A stretch of 45,431 bases of DNA from Streptomyces guryensis (GTDB lineage: Bacteria; Actinomycetota; Actinomycetes; Streptomycetales; Streptomycetaceae), in the NCBI RefSeq assembly GCF_021261325.1, contig NZ_JAJSBI010000045.1:1-45431 (forward strand). Direction: 5' to 3'. Both the position numbers and the translations under genes were made by a program. The notes beneath the pieces are model-generated. The model did no database searches, had not been told where the DNA came from, and worked only from the letters and a program-made list of their open reading frames with translations. Shown piece by piece: positions 38,330-45,431 of this stretch (positions are counted from its first letter, which is position 1; each line of letters opens with the position of its first letter).

Positions 38330-39801
38330 CGGATGTTGCTCCTGACGTACTGGGCCCACGCGGTCTGGAATTCGCTCTCGTTCATGCCAACTGCCTTCTG
38401 CAGCTGCTGATCGAGGTTCGTGGGATGCCTGTAGTGGTCCACGACAAACTCGAAGAGCGCTTCCTCGCCGCCCTTCTCCGCGATGAAACGATTGGCCAGA
38501 TAGCTGAGGGCGTAGTTCGCGCCGACCGAGTTGTACGCCGACGAGAAGTCCTGGCCGGGCAGTGTGCCGTCGAACTCCTCCCCTGCCATGTCAGCACGTA
38601 CCTGCTGGTCACCCAGAGTCGGGTCGAACCGATAGGAGACGTAGTCGGCAAATCCCTCGACAACCCACGCCCGAATGCTCGTCTTCTCGTCCTGGCCGTA
38701 GGCACCCGGGTCCTGGGGCTGCACAAGAGCGTGCGCGATTTCATGCCGGGAGATCTCTCCGACGCCTCTGCGCCACGCGGATGAAGTGAACTGACCCGCC
38801 GACGTATCCATCTTGATGCGCGCGCCGCCGTACTCAAGCCGATCCTTGTCGCTGCTGCCGGCATTGAAGGCGGGCATGGGCACGCTTTGCCCAGCATCCC
38901 ACCCCACATCAGAACCGTCGTTGTTGTACAGCTTCGAGTACGTCTTGCGGTTCGGCTCAAGTACGACGAGGAAGCCGTCAGGGGTGTTGGGGACCGACGA
39001 CGCCTTCGATCCCCACAGCTCGATGTCCTTCTCGGCGCTCTGCTCGACGACGGGCGCGAAACGAGCGGCATCAGCTGCGTTCTTCTTGGCCGAGATCGTG
39101 ATCGTGTGTGCCTGACGCTTGACGTACATGTCGTCGTAGAGGTCCCAAGGGGCGGGATAGTAGACCGCGTTGGCCATGGCGCTCGCGCCCGGAGATCCCC
39201 CGACCTCACTGATGCGCGGGGCGGCCGAGTCGGACTGCTTCTCGACTGTCCACCGATACCACTCGGAGACCGGTCGAACGTCAACGCCCTTGATCTGATG
39301 AACAAAGGCGACATCCAGCGCGAGTTTCACATCTGAGCCGTACTCATCCGAGCCGTCCCCGGTCTGCTGGAGGACCATGTACTTGCTCTCCGCGAAAGGA
39401 ACCCTCCGCAGATTCTCGAAGATCTTGCGCTGCTTGTCCCTTGCCGTGCCAACGAACGGCTTCAGGAACTCGTCTTCGTTTCCGCTCTTCAACGCATTGG
39501 TACGGCCGTTGAGCAAGGTGTCGATCACGTCCGAGCTCAAGATCTGCTGTTTCTCGTCGCCGCCGTCCTGGGCGCCGGGCAGCGAACCCCCGCCGACAGC
39601 CTTGTACAGAGCCAGCCCGCCGACTGCGAAGACGGCCACCACAGCCAGGACCAGCAGTCCGATGACGACGCGCTTCAGCCCTTTGCCCTCACCGGAGTTG
39701 TCAGGCGGTGGCGGCGGTGGCGGATACCACCCTTGCTGCTGAACCGGGGCCCCGTACGGGCCGGCGTTCCCCGGCCCTCCTGGTGGCGTCGAATAGGACA
39801 T
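38326..39801 (-). CDS. Membrane-anchored gluzincin-like zinc metallopeptidase
   Basis: 491 residues. A Pro/Gly/Gln-rich cytosolic start (MSYSTPPGGPGNAGPYGAPV) precedes one span (VVIGLLVLAVVAVFAVGGLAL, about 45-65). The exported domain has HEIAH at 353-357 and EGFADY at 382-387, the HExxH...E arrangement of gluzincins; the 25-residue gap and VVEGFADYVSYRF context fit the M1/M61-like and DUF4157-like surface peptidases. Its start has no strong ribosome site. G+C and third-position bias look lower here than in the core genes, compatible with acquired DNA. It may process secreted substrates of the T7SS. Confidence 0.82.
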   Translation of the reverse strand: MSYSTPPGGPGNAGPYGAPVQQQGWYPPPPPPPDNSGEGKGLKRVVIGLLVLAVVAVFAVGGLALYKAVGGGSLPGAQDGGDEKQQILSSDVIDTLLNGRTNALKSGNEDEFLKPFVGTARDKQRKIFENLRRVPFAESKYMVLQQTGDGSDEYGSDVKLALDVAFVHQIKGVDVRPVSEWYRWTVEKQSDSAAPRISEVGGSPGASAMANAVYYPAPWDLYDDMYVKRQAHTITISAKKNAADAARFAPVVEQSAEKDIELWGSKASSVPNTPDGFLVVLEPNRKTYSKLYNNDGSDVGWDAGQSVPMPAFNAGSSDKDRLEYGGARIKMDTSAGQFTSSAWRRGVGEISRHEIAHALVQPQDPGAYGQDEKTSIRAWVVEGFADYVSYRFDPTLGDQQVRADMAGEEFDGTLPGQDFSSAYNSVGANYALSYLANRFIAEKGGEEALFEFVVDHYRHPTNLDQQLQKAVGMNESEFQTAWAQYVRSNIR

Positions 39802-39953
39802 GGGCTACCTCTCGTGCGGTCATTCGAGCGGATGAGGGGCACGATGCGGTCCGGCCACACGTGGCTGAGGCCCGAGTGGCTCACCCGGGCCTCAATGGGC
39901 GATGCGTGCAGGCTCATGGAGCGGCACCCGCATGCCCGACTTACCCTCCCCTT
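39802..39953. other. Intergenic, no gene recognised
   Basis: About 150 bases upstream of the metallopeptidase gene (leftward) and before a decayed plus-strand frame. It must hold the metallopeptidase promoter, but no boxes are convincing. Confidence 0.4.
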
Positions 39954-40376
39954 ATGTTCAGGCAACACCCTATGACCTCGGCCAAGGCAGTCCTTACTGA
40001 CTTCTATGGGGCTCCCGTGCAGAAACTGTGATCAGAAGCGACAAGGGAGGCGTCTGGCGGAGCACTCCCCTCCGGGTCGCGCACCGTGGCCTGCGCCGCG
40101 CTCCATGCCACCAACACCGCGGACGCACGCTTCCTGGTGAAGGAGGAGCATGGGGAGCCCGACCACGTCAACGAACTCCGGGGGCAGCCGGGGCGCGTGG
40201 CGAAACCTGCGGATGCTCGACGGGACGACAATGTCGGCATCGGCACGGGGTAGATACGCCCGCTGGACCACGGCCCGTACATGCGCAAGCTCGTGGAGTA
40301 CTTCCGGGCGCGGAACCGATCCGCGTTCGCACAGCCGGACAGCCGGTGGTCGATGGGCTTCGAACAGGTCGGCTGA
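39954..40376 (+). pseudogene. Small gene inactivated by in-frame stops
   Basis: One frame reads MFRQHPMTSAKAVLTDFYGA, TGA at 40029, then SGSRTVACAALHATNTADAR and FLVKEEHGEPDHVNELRG, TAG at 40251, then IRPLDHGPYMRKLVEYFRAR and SRWSMGFEQVG before TGA 40374. The sequence on both sides of the TAG is coherent and protein-like, as if a Gln or Glu codon had mutated. I recognise no family. Position just before the YrhB-papain gene cluster suggests an immunity or toxin relic. Confidence 0.5.
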
Positions 40377-40425
40377 GCCCGCGCCCGTTCGAGCGTGGGC
40401 TGCAGGCCATCTCCGACTCCGGCCC

Positions 40426-41733
40426 TCAGCGGTAGCGGAGGACGTGCAGAGAGCGCACCCCAATATTGTCCGGTGACGTAGGGACATCACGGGCGGCGTC
40501 GATCAGCACGAGGCCCTGGGGAGTGTGGGCAGCAACGACGAGCAAGCCGACCGACTCGCGGCCCCGGCGGTCCCCGCGACGGACCCAGACCACCGCGCGA
40601 GTTCCCTCGGGCGAGGTGGCGAGTTCGGCCAGGACCGTTGCCCATTCCGTGTGGTCCGTGACGGAGACCACGGGCCCCAGTCGGCCCATCGTCTCCGGCA
40701 TCCACTTCACCGGCCCCGGCTTCGGCGGGAGTTCGAGGCCCTCGGCGCCCGGCTCGGTACCACCGTCCCAGCGCGCAAGCCACCCCCATGGATCGGAGTT
40801 GGGCAACCCGAACGGTTCCCCCTCGTCCTTGGGTACGACCAGAGCGGCGTCCAGCATTGCGTCGGCTGGACGCCCGCCGGCGAGGAACGCCTTGCTGTTG
40901 CAGGCGAACAGCCAGCCGCGCGCGAGTTCGTCAGCGGGCGAGGGCTGAACCAGGGCGACTTCGCCCCTGTATGCATCCAGAAGCCAATCCTCCGCCTTCC
41001 CGATCGCCGACGCGAGATCAGGAGCCTGACGGTGCCAGACAGGCGCCCCCGGCCCGGCTTCATTGCCGCCGCCACCCGCGAAGCGGGCCAGGGTCAGTCG
41101 ACGGATCCCGGTGGGCTCAAGACGCGCCAGCCGACCCGCCTGTGGATCGAGAAGCACCACCTGACCATCCTTGTTGTGTGCGTAGACCAGGTGTCCTGTC
41201 GCCTCGACACCGTAGGCTTCACGACGGATCCAGACAGCGCCACGGGTACCCGGGCCCAGCTCCTGCACCGCGGCGATCACCTCGTCCCAGCCCGCACAGG
41301 CCGACACCTCGGCGGCGGGGAAGTGCCAGTGGATCATACGGTCCCACCAGCCCGGTGCCTCATGGAACGGCAGCCACGGCAACGGCGTGGCCCTGCCGCC
41401 GTTCAAGGCGGCGTTTGCGGCCAGCAGACAGCCCCGTGCGTTGGTGCGAAGTGCCTGCGCGGCGGGATCGCGCGGCCCGGGAGCACGGTCGAAGGCCTCC
41501 AGATCCTCCCAGGGATCGTCGGTGGCAGGGTGGAACGGAAGGCTGCCGGACTTGGGGACGGCGAGCAGCGAGGTCAACATGGGGGTGACCGGGTAGCCAG
41601 GCACCGGCCGCGCACGGCAACCGAAGACCCATGACTGCGGCCTCTCGGCGACCGGGCCGGAACCGGACAGTTCTACCATTCCGCGATAGGTCCGCCGCAA
41701 CCAGTCCTCAGCCTGCGATGTCGGATCGTTCAT
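40426..41733 (-). CDS. Duplicated YrhB-like/papain-fold protein, candidate immunity or toxin-derived protein
   Basis: 435 residues made of two homologous halves. Residues 6-218 and 246-434 each start AEDWL(R/L)xxYRG, contain a W-(V/L)-F-(G/A)-C segment and a (A/V)VPK...PF...DPW motif, and end in a papain-like half. Half 1 keeps Cys102 (ARGCLLAANAAL), His181 (TGHLVYAHN) and Asp196 (VVLLDPQAG). Half 2 has Leu397 instead of His, keeps Asp412 and lacks the Cys region. The His-Asp spacing of 15 equals that in both papain-fold toxin candidates here. It starts 4 bases after the YrhB-like gene in the operon downstream of the 42083-43855 toxin candidate. Whether half 1 is catalytic is open. Confidence 0.75.
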   Translation of the reverse strand: MNDPTSQAEDWLRRTYRGMVELSGSGPVAERPQSWVFGCRARPVPGYPVTPMLTSLLAVPKSGSLPFHPATDDPWEDLEAFDRAPGPRDPAAQALRTNARGCLLAANAALNGGRATPLPWLPFHEAPGWWDRMIHWHFPAAEVSACAGWDEVIAAVQELGPGTRGAVWIRREAYGVEATGHLVYAHNKDGQVVLLDPQAGRLARLEPTGIRRLTLARFAGGGGNEAGPGAPVWHRQAPDLASAIGKAEDWLLDAYRGEVALVQPSPADELARGWLFACNSKAFLAGGRPADAMLDAALVVPKDEGEPFGLPNSDPWGWLARWDGGTEPGAEGLELPPKPGPVKWMPETMGRLGPVVSVTDHTEWATVLAELATSPEGTRAVVWVRRGDRRGRESVGLLVVAAHTPQGLVLIDAARDVPTSPDNIGVRSLHVLRYR

Positions 41734-41737
41734 GGGC

Positions 41738-42034
41738 TCAGAACGGCTTCCTGGGCCGCTGCCCCGTGGCCAGCCACGTCTTCGACTGCTCAGTGGTATA
41801 CGCGGAAGGAGGGAACCCCACGAACGACCCGTCCTTGAAGACTACGACCATCCGCACCATCGGCGCCTGGGTGATATCCCCGGTGTCGAGGTGCTCCTGA
41901 CTGTCGAATCGCACGGCCCACGCCATGTCGTGCTCGACCGAGAGCTCCGGTTGCATCACGATGGTCGGCGGACCTTCTCCGTAAATTTCCCGCAGGTGGA
42001 CACGGGCCGCCTCGACGGCTTCGTCTCTCGTCAT
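41738..42034 (-). CDS. YrhB-domain protein, candidate immunity protein
   Basis: 98 residues. MTRDEAVEAARVHLREIYGE, ELSVEHDMAWAVRFDSQEHL, GDITQAPMVRMVVVFKDGSF and a C-terminal TEQSKTWLATGQ match the YrhB plan: N-terminal helix, W-containing strand, hydrophobic strand ending in KDGS. It lies 48 bases downstream of the papain-fold toxin candidate, the usual place for immunity. The ribosome site is weak (CCTGAGA), suggesting coupling to the toxin gene. Confidence 0.8.
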   Translation of the reverse strand: MTRDEAVEAARVHLREIYGEGPPTIVMQPELSVEHDMAWAVRFDSQEHLDTGDITQAPMVRMVVVFKDGSFVGFPPSAYTTEQSKTWLATGQRPRKPF

Positions 42035-42082
42035 TCTCAGGACCCGATCGCTCTTTCCACAGGACTCAATGCTTCAAGGAAA

Positions 42083-43855
42083 CTACTTGTAGGGCATATA
42101 ACGGACTTCGGTGACGTTCTTCTCAAGGCTGCCGAGCTTTCCGGTCTGCCCGTCCAGGAAAACGACTCCATTGCGGTCGTTAATCACGTTGAAGACGTGC
42201 GCGGTCCCGTCCGGTCTGGATATGTAGACGACACCGCGGGAGCCGACCCCCCGTTTGTCCATGTCATCGATGATGGAATCGTAGCTTGTGTTGTGCTGCC
42301 ATTCGGCGTTCGGGTTGCCAAGCTTCTCCTGGCTCGGCCAGGCCGGCTTGTGCAGCGGTTCCGCGACAGAGTCGTGGCCGTCCAGACGCCCATCGATCGC
42401 CTCCACGTTCTTCGAGCAGTTCTGGTTGTATCCGGGTACGTTGTCCCAGTAACGGTTGCCGTTGACATCCTTGAGCCACGGATACTGATCGTCCAGGAAC
42501 CTGGCCTGTGTCTCCGGATCCGTGACGTCGTAATGAATGGCCTTCGCTGAGACATGGTCCGTCGACTGGGCCAGATGCCCCCACTCATGATGCGCTTCCT
42601 TGTCCGCCGTGGTGGGATCAATGGTCCAGCCATCAGGCAGCGCGCTCCCGCTGTTAGCCGCTCCGTGCTCCGCCACGTTCTCGGCTTCGTCTTTGGCGGC
42701 GTTCTCGGCCACACCGACGACCTCGCGTTCGGCCACCGACGCCTCGGCGCTGGCGCCGTCGGTGAGCACACCGGAGGCGACGTTGGTGATGAGCTTGCCG
42801 AACGCCTCGCCCGGGTCGGAGCCCCACCCGGAGCCGACCATTGCCGAGACCATTTCGGTGGGGTGGTTGGAGGCGTGCAGGAGCCCGGCCGCCGTGGTGT
42901 TGACCTGGTCCAGCCACATCGCCGGGTGGGTCATGTTGTACGGGTCCATGGGGTTCAGGCCGCGGGCGAACTTCAGCATGTCCGCGGCCCCCTTGACGAC
43001 ACCGCCGACGACATGGCCAACGGCGAGCGAGGATCCGGTGGTCAGGTCCTCGCCGTCTGCCAACAGGCGAGACGTGAAACTTGGCTCCTTCGGAGCCGTG
43101 TTCGTGGCAGCCTCGACCGCCTGGGCTGCGGTTCGCGCCGCGGAGTCACGCTGCTCGCGAGCATGATGCAGATCCGAATCCGCCAGGGCCATCTCCACCC
43201 CGTAGTGATCGCCGTCGAACGTTCCCGGCTTAGTGGGGGCCGAGCCCGGGTCGAGTCCGGCGGACACCGCCAGGTCGTACGTGGCGGCCTGCGCGTTGTA
43301 TGCGGCAACCTGGTTGTTGTACGCCGCCTGGGCTCGCTGGTAGGCGTCGCTGGCCTTCATGTACCTGTCGAGGCACTGCTTGGCCTGGCCCTGCGCCCAA
43401 TGCACCATGTGCGCGTATGTCTCCAGCGCGTCGGCGGCCTCCTGGCAGGCGTCGGCGGCGGTCAGCCACTGCTTGGCGTGCGGAGTGAACTTCGCACGGA
43501 ACGCATCCGCCGCGTCGCCCTGCCAGTGGTCGTGGTCCAGCCGCTGCAGCCCCGACCCGGTCGACTCGAACGCACCGTAGAAGTTACGTAGATGACCGGC
43601 GGCTTTGCGGATCCTCGCTGGATCTCCGTGGAGCAGTTCCTTGGGGTCGTCGGTGTCGCCCAGCTCCTTCTCCGGGATCTCCACGCCGAGGCTGTCGGCT
43701 GCGCTGTCACCCCAGCCGTCGACCTTCTTCGCCGCACCATGCAGGCCCACCATGTCCAGCCCGGCCCCAGCCACGTGCGCCGAGCCGTCGACTGTCTCGC
43801 CGACCACCTTCTTGCCCGTGTCCCAGGCCTCACCCAGCAGGTCCCCGATGCCCAT
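42083..43855 (-). CDS. T7SS-exported toxin candidate with C-terminal papain-fold (Tox-PL-like) domain
   Basis: 590 residues from ATG 43855 with GGGGA 5 bases upstream. Residues about 70-180 are a WXG-like helical hairpin (LDHDHWQGDAADAFRAKFTP, then CQEAADALETYAHMVHWAQG). Long coils and an Ala/Glu-rich linker follow. The C-terminal ~150 residues are papain-fold: Cys480 in YNQNCSKNVEAIDGRL, His553 in GTAHVFNVI and Asp568 in VVFLDGQTG, the Tox-PL/glutamine deamidase layout. No signal peptide is present, consistent with T7SS export. It is followed by two YrhB-containing genes and preceded by a WXG-like gene. Confidence 0.85.
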   Translation of the reverse strand: MGIGDLLGEAWDTGKKVVGETVDGSAHVAGAGLDMVGLHGAAKKVDGWGDSAADSLGVEIPEKELGDTDDPKELLHGDPARIRKAAGHLRNFYGAFESTGSGLQRLDHDHWQGDAADAFRAKFTPHAKQWLTAADACQEAADALETYAHMVHWAQGQAKQCLDRYMKASDAYQRAQAAYNNQVAAYNAQAATYDLAVSAGLDPGSAPTKPGTFDGDHYGVEMALADSDLHHAREQRDSAARTAAQAVEAATNTAPKEPSFTSRLLADGEDLTTGSSLAVGHVVGGVVKGAADMLKFARGLNPMDPYNMTHPAMWLDQVNTTAAGLLHASNHPTEMVSAMVGSGWGSDPGEAFGKLITNVASGVLTDGASAEASVAEREVVGVAENAAKDEAENVAEHGAANSGSALPDGWTIDPTTADKEAHHEWGHLAQSTDHVSAKAIHYDVTDPETQARFLDDQYPWLKDVNGNRYWDNVPGYNQNCSKNVEAIDGRLDGHDSVAEPLHKPAWPSQEKLGNPNAEWQHNTSYDSIIDDMDKRGVGSRGVVYISRPDGTAHVFNVINDRNGVVFLDGQTGKLGSLEKNVTEVRYMPYK

Positions 43856-43867
43856 CCCAGTCCCCGA

Positions 43868-44476
43868 CTACTGGCTCTTCTGCTCAGGGCCGAACATCTC
43901 GTCCTGCGCCTGGTCGTACTCCGCGCCATATCCGGTCGCGTCCGCCAAGTGTTTCTGCACGCCCATCGGACCGTCCATCATGTCCCGGCCCTCGGCCTTC
44001 CACGTCTGCGCCGAGTGCTGGAGCGTCTCCTGCATCGACTTCTCCGAATAGTCCGCGTGCCGGAAGTCGTTGAACGAGTTGTCCGACAGCGTCTTGCCCC
44101 AGGACTGGGCCTCCACCTGCTCCTGCGTGAGGTGCGGATTGCCCATGTCCGCGTTGACCACGTCCTTGAGCGTCTTCTCCGCGTACTGCTCCTGGTCGTA
44201 GTACAGCCCGGCCGACAGCCCCAGCCGCTGCGCGATCTCGTTGCCGTCCTGTACGAGCGTGCGCACGCCCCACGACCACCGCTCGCAGAACCCGTCGAAG
44301 GCACTTCGGAGCCCGGCATTGCCCAGTTCCATGCCCGTCAACTCGACGTTCGAGAAGCCCCGGCCGACGTCGCCACTCTCGTCGATCCCCAGCGACTTCA
44401 GCTCGCCGATCGCCTCGTTGATGCCCTGCGCTGCCATCTTCAGCGCGTCCGGATCGACCTGGTAACCCTCGCTCAC
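43868..44476 (-). CDS. WXG-like T7SS substrate or partner
   Basis: 202 residues from GTG 44476, overlapping the SseB-like stop as GTGA. The N-terminal helical hairpin (YQVDPDALKMAAQGINEAIG, then LRSAFDGFCERWSWGVRTLV, EIAQRLGLSAGLYYDQEQYA) fits EsxA/EspC-like proteins with a W in the turn. About 100 further polar residues follow, with a last helix (AEYDQAQDEMFG). It lies 12 bases upstream of the papain-fold toxin gene, so it is probably the export partner of that protein. Confidence 0.8.
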   Translation of the reverse strand: MSEGYQVDPDALKMAAQGINEAIGELKSLGIDESGDVGRGFSNVELTGMELGNAGLRSAFDGFCERWSWGVRTLVQDGNEIAQRLGLSAGLYYDQEQYAEKTLKDVVNADMGNPHLTQEQVEAQSWGKTLSDNSFNDFRHADYSEKSMQETLQHSAQTWKAEGRDMMDGPMGVQKHLADATGYGAEYDQAQDEMFGPEQKSQ

Positions 44477-44877
44477 GCCGCCACCGCCGCCGGCGGTACG
44501 ATCCCCGCCACCGGCGGCAGCAGCCCCGGCCACGGCCCGGCCACGTCCACCGCGATCCCAGCGGGGACGCCGACCGCGGGAACCGCCACATCCAGCAACC
44601 GGGCCCCGAACACCCTCATGTACGGCACTTCCGTATCTGGTCCGATGCCCCGCGCGACCAGGAACCGCCTCAGCGACTCCTCACAGGTGAAGGCATACAG
44701 CCACCTCACACCCCCGGTGTCCGCCGACCACACCGCCTCACCGCTCAGCGGCACAAGCACCAGCGCCCGCCGGAACTCATCCACCAGCGCCGCACCGTCC
44801 AACCACCCCTCGTGCGATCCGGCCAGCCGTTCCGCCAGCCCCTGCCCCGTATCGCGCATCGCTCCACTATCAGGCAT
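44473..44877 (-). CDS. SseB-like protein
   Basis: 134 residues from ATG 44877 (ATG 44859 also possible). FRRALVLVPLSGEAVWSADT, WLYAFTCEESLRRFLVARG and VFGARLLDVAVPAVGVPAGI resemble the SseB N-terminal domain: a strand with VPL, W-L-x-A-F-T-x-x-E-x-L and a G-x-x-L-L-D-x-A strand. SseB-like proteins occur beside many actinobacterial WXG/toxin operons; their role is unclear. It heads the operon SseB-like, WXG-like, toxin, YrhB-like, YrhB-papain. Confidence 0.75.
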   Translation of the reverse strand: MPDSGAMRDTGQGLAERLAGSHEGWLDGAALVDEFRRALVLVPLSGEAVWSADTGGVRWLYAFTCEESLRRFLVARGIGPDTEVPYMRVFGARLLDVAVPAVGVPAGIAVDVAGPWPGLLPPVAGIVPPAAVAA

Positions 44878-45421
44878 CCCTCAGGCACCACCGACCGTGA
44901 AGCTATGGGCTTTGCTGGGTTGTTGCCCCGGCTTTGCTGGATTTTCGAACTTGATCCGTTCGCTGCCTCGCACCTGACGTGCCGTCAGACCCCATACCCC
45001 TGCCGTGGTGGAGGCGCTGGGCGTCAAGCGGAGACAAGGCAAGGAGTACCGTCGCCGATCACGTCGGGGCGACCTCGGGTCGTCGGCAGGCGACTATTGG
45101 GGAACCCGGTCGTCGGCACACCACACGGAAGTCAGAACCTGATCGTCACTACACCGTCAGATGTCCATCCAGATCAAGCCGGTGGATCCGGGCTGAACGG
45201 CCACTGACACACGTGTCACCGCCGTCGCGCCTCGCGTGGACAGGCAGGACTCACGGAGTGCCGCGCCCGACTTGGAAACGCCGACTCCGTGGGCATCGTC
45301 TCGCCCACGCGATGGTGTCCCGCCGAGTGGTGTAGTAGCGATCTCTGCATAGCCCCTGGTCATGGGGCGGCCATCGCGCAACTCTCCGAGTAGCGAAGCT
45401 CGTTGAGTGAGAGGTGACGCG
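44878..45421. other. Intergenic region with short repeats
   Basis: About 540 bases without a convincing gene, tRNA or terminator. GGCTTTGCTGG is repeated at 44908 and 44930, and GGTCGTCGGCA recurs near 45076 and 45106. The promoter of the minus-strand operon and of the plus-strand gene at 45422 should lie here. Confidence 0.4.
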
Positions 45422-45431
45422 ATGGCCTTGT
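45422..45431 (+). CDS. Possible start of a gene cut by the window edge
   Basis: ATG at 45422 follows GAGAGGTGACGCG, a good ribosome site 4-6 bases away. Only three codons (MAL) are visible, so nothing can be said about the product. Confidence 0.35.

Noticed and set aside
44979..45335. Plus-strand frame of 118 codons near the right edge
   Set aside because: Arg/Ser/Thr-rich, no ribosome site and no recognisable fold; typical random frame.

Overview
The window is chromosomal DNA of a Streptomyces or close relative. The evidence is very high G+C with G/C third positions, many GTG/TTG starts behind GGAGG-like ribosome sites, a recognisable Streptomyces rRNA-operon leader at the left edge, and a housekeeping order (RNase J, dapA, thyX, dapB, M16 peptidase, pnp, rpsO) typical of the genus. 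All assignments come from reading the sequence; no database search was run.

Left part (1-11.5 kb, core). The minus strand carries the leader of an rRNA operon that runs off the left end, then RNase J, DapA and ThyX. ThyX is interrupted by a 303-residue intein with AP2-like and HNH regions, inserted inside the catalytic RHRx7S motif. Two small membrane-protein genes on the plus strand end at a strong bidirectional terminator. A minus-strand run rpsO-pnp-M16 peptidase-dapB-TPR membrane protein follows.

Middle (11.5-32.3 kb, type VII secretion). A decayed beta-propeller gene precedes divergent eccD (minus) and eccC (plus), the channel and motor ATPase of an actinobacterial type VII secretion system (T7SS). 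EccB, EccE, mycosin and canonical EsxA/B are not in the window. Right of eccC lie a WXG100-like protein, a DUF397 protein, an LppU-like protein and a 1862-residue secreted-toxin candidate. This has a CpnT-like N-terminal helical module, an internal papain-fold deamidase-like domain (Cys-His-Asp) and a C-terminal PD-(D/E)xK nuclease-like domain. An Imm49-like gene overlaps its 3' end, followed by a YrhB-like gene and an ATPase. A second CpnT-like module without a toxin domain, with its own WXG100-like partner, lies at 30.7-32.2 kb on the other strand.

Right part (32.3-45.4 kb, accessory effectors and debris). It holds tandem membrane paralogues; a papain-like secreted protein beside a lipoprotein resembling chagasin cysteine-protease inhibitors; a membrane-anchored zinc metallopeptidase coupled to a beta-propeller protein; and an SseB-like / WXG-like / papain-fold toxin / YrhB-like / duplicated YrhB-papain operon. 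Several broken genes and a 7-bp tandem repeat mark this as a recombining toxin-immunity island.

Most interesting: three papain-fold modules (two toxin candidates and one copy inside a putative immunity protein) share the same 15-residue His-to-Asp spacing. The putative immunity protein carries a second, dead copy. This suggests toxin-derived immunity proteins in a T7SS effector island.
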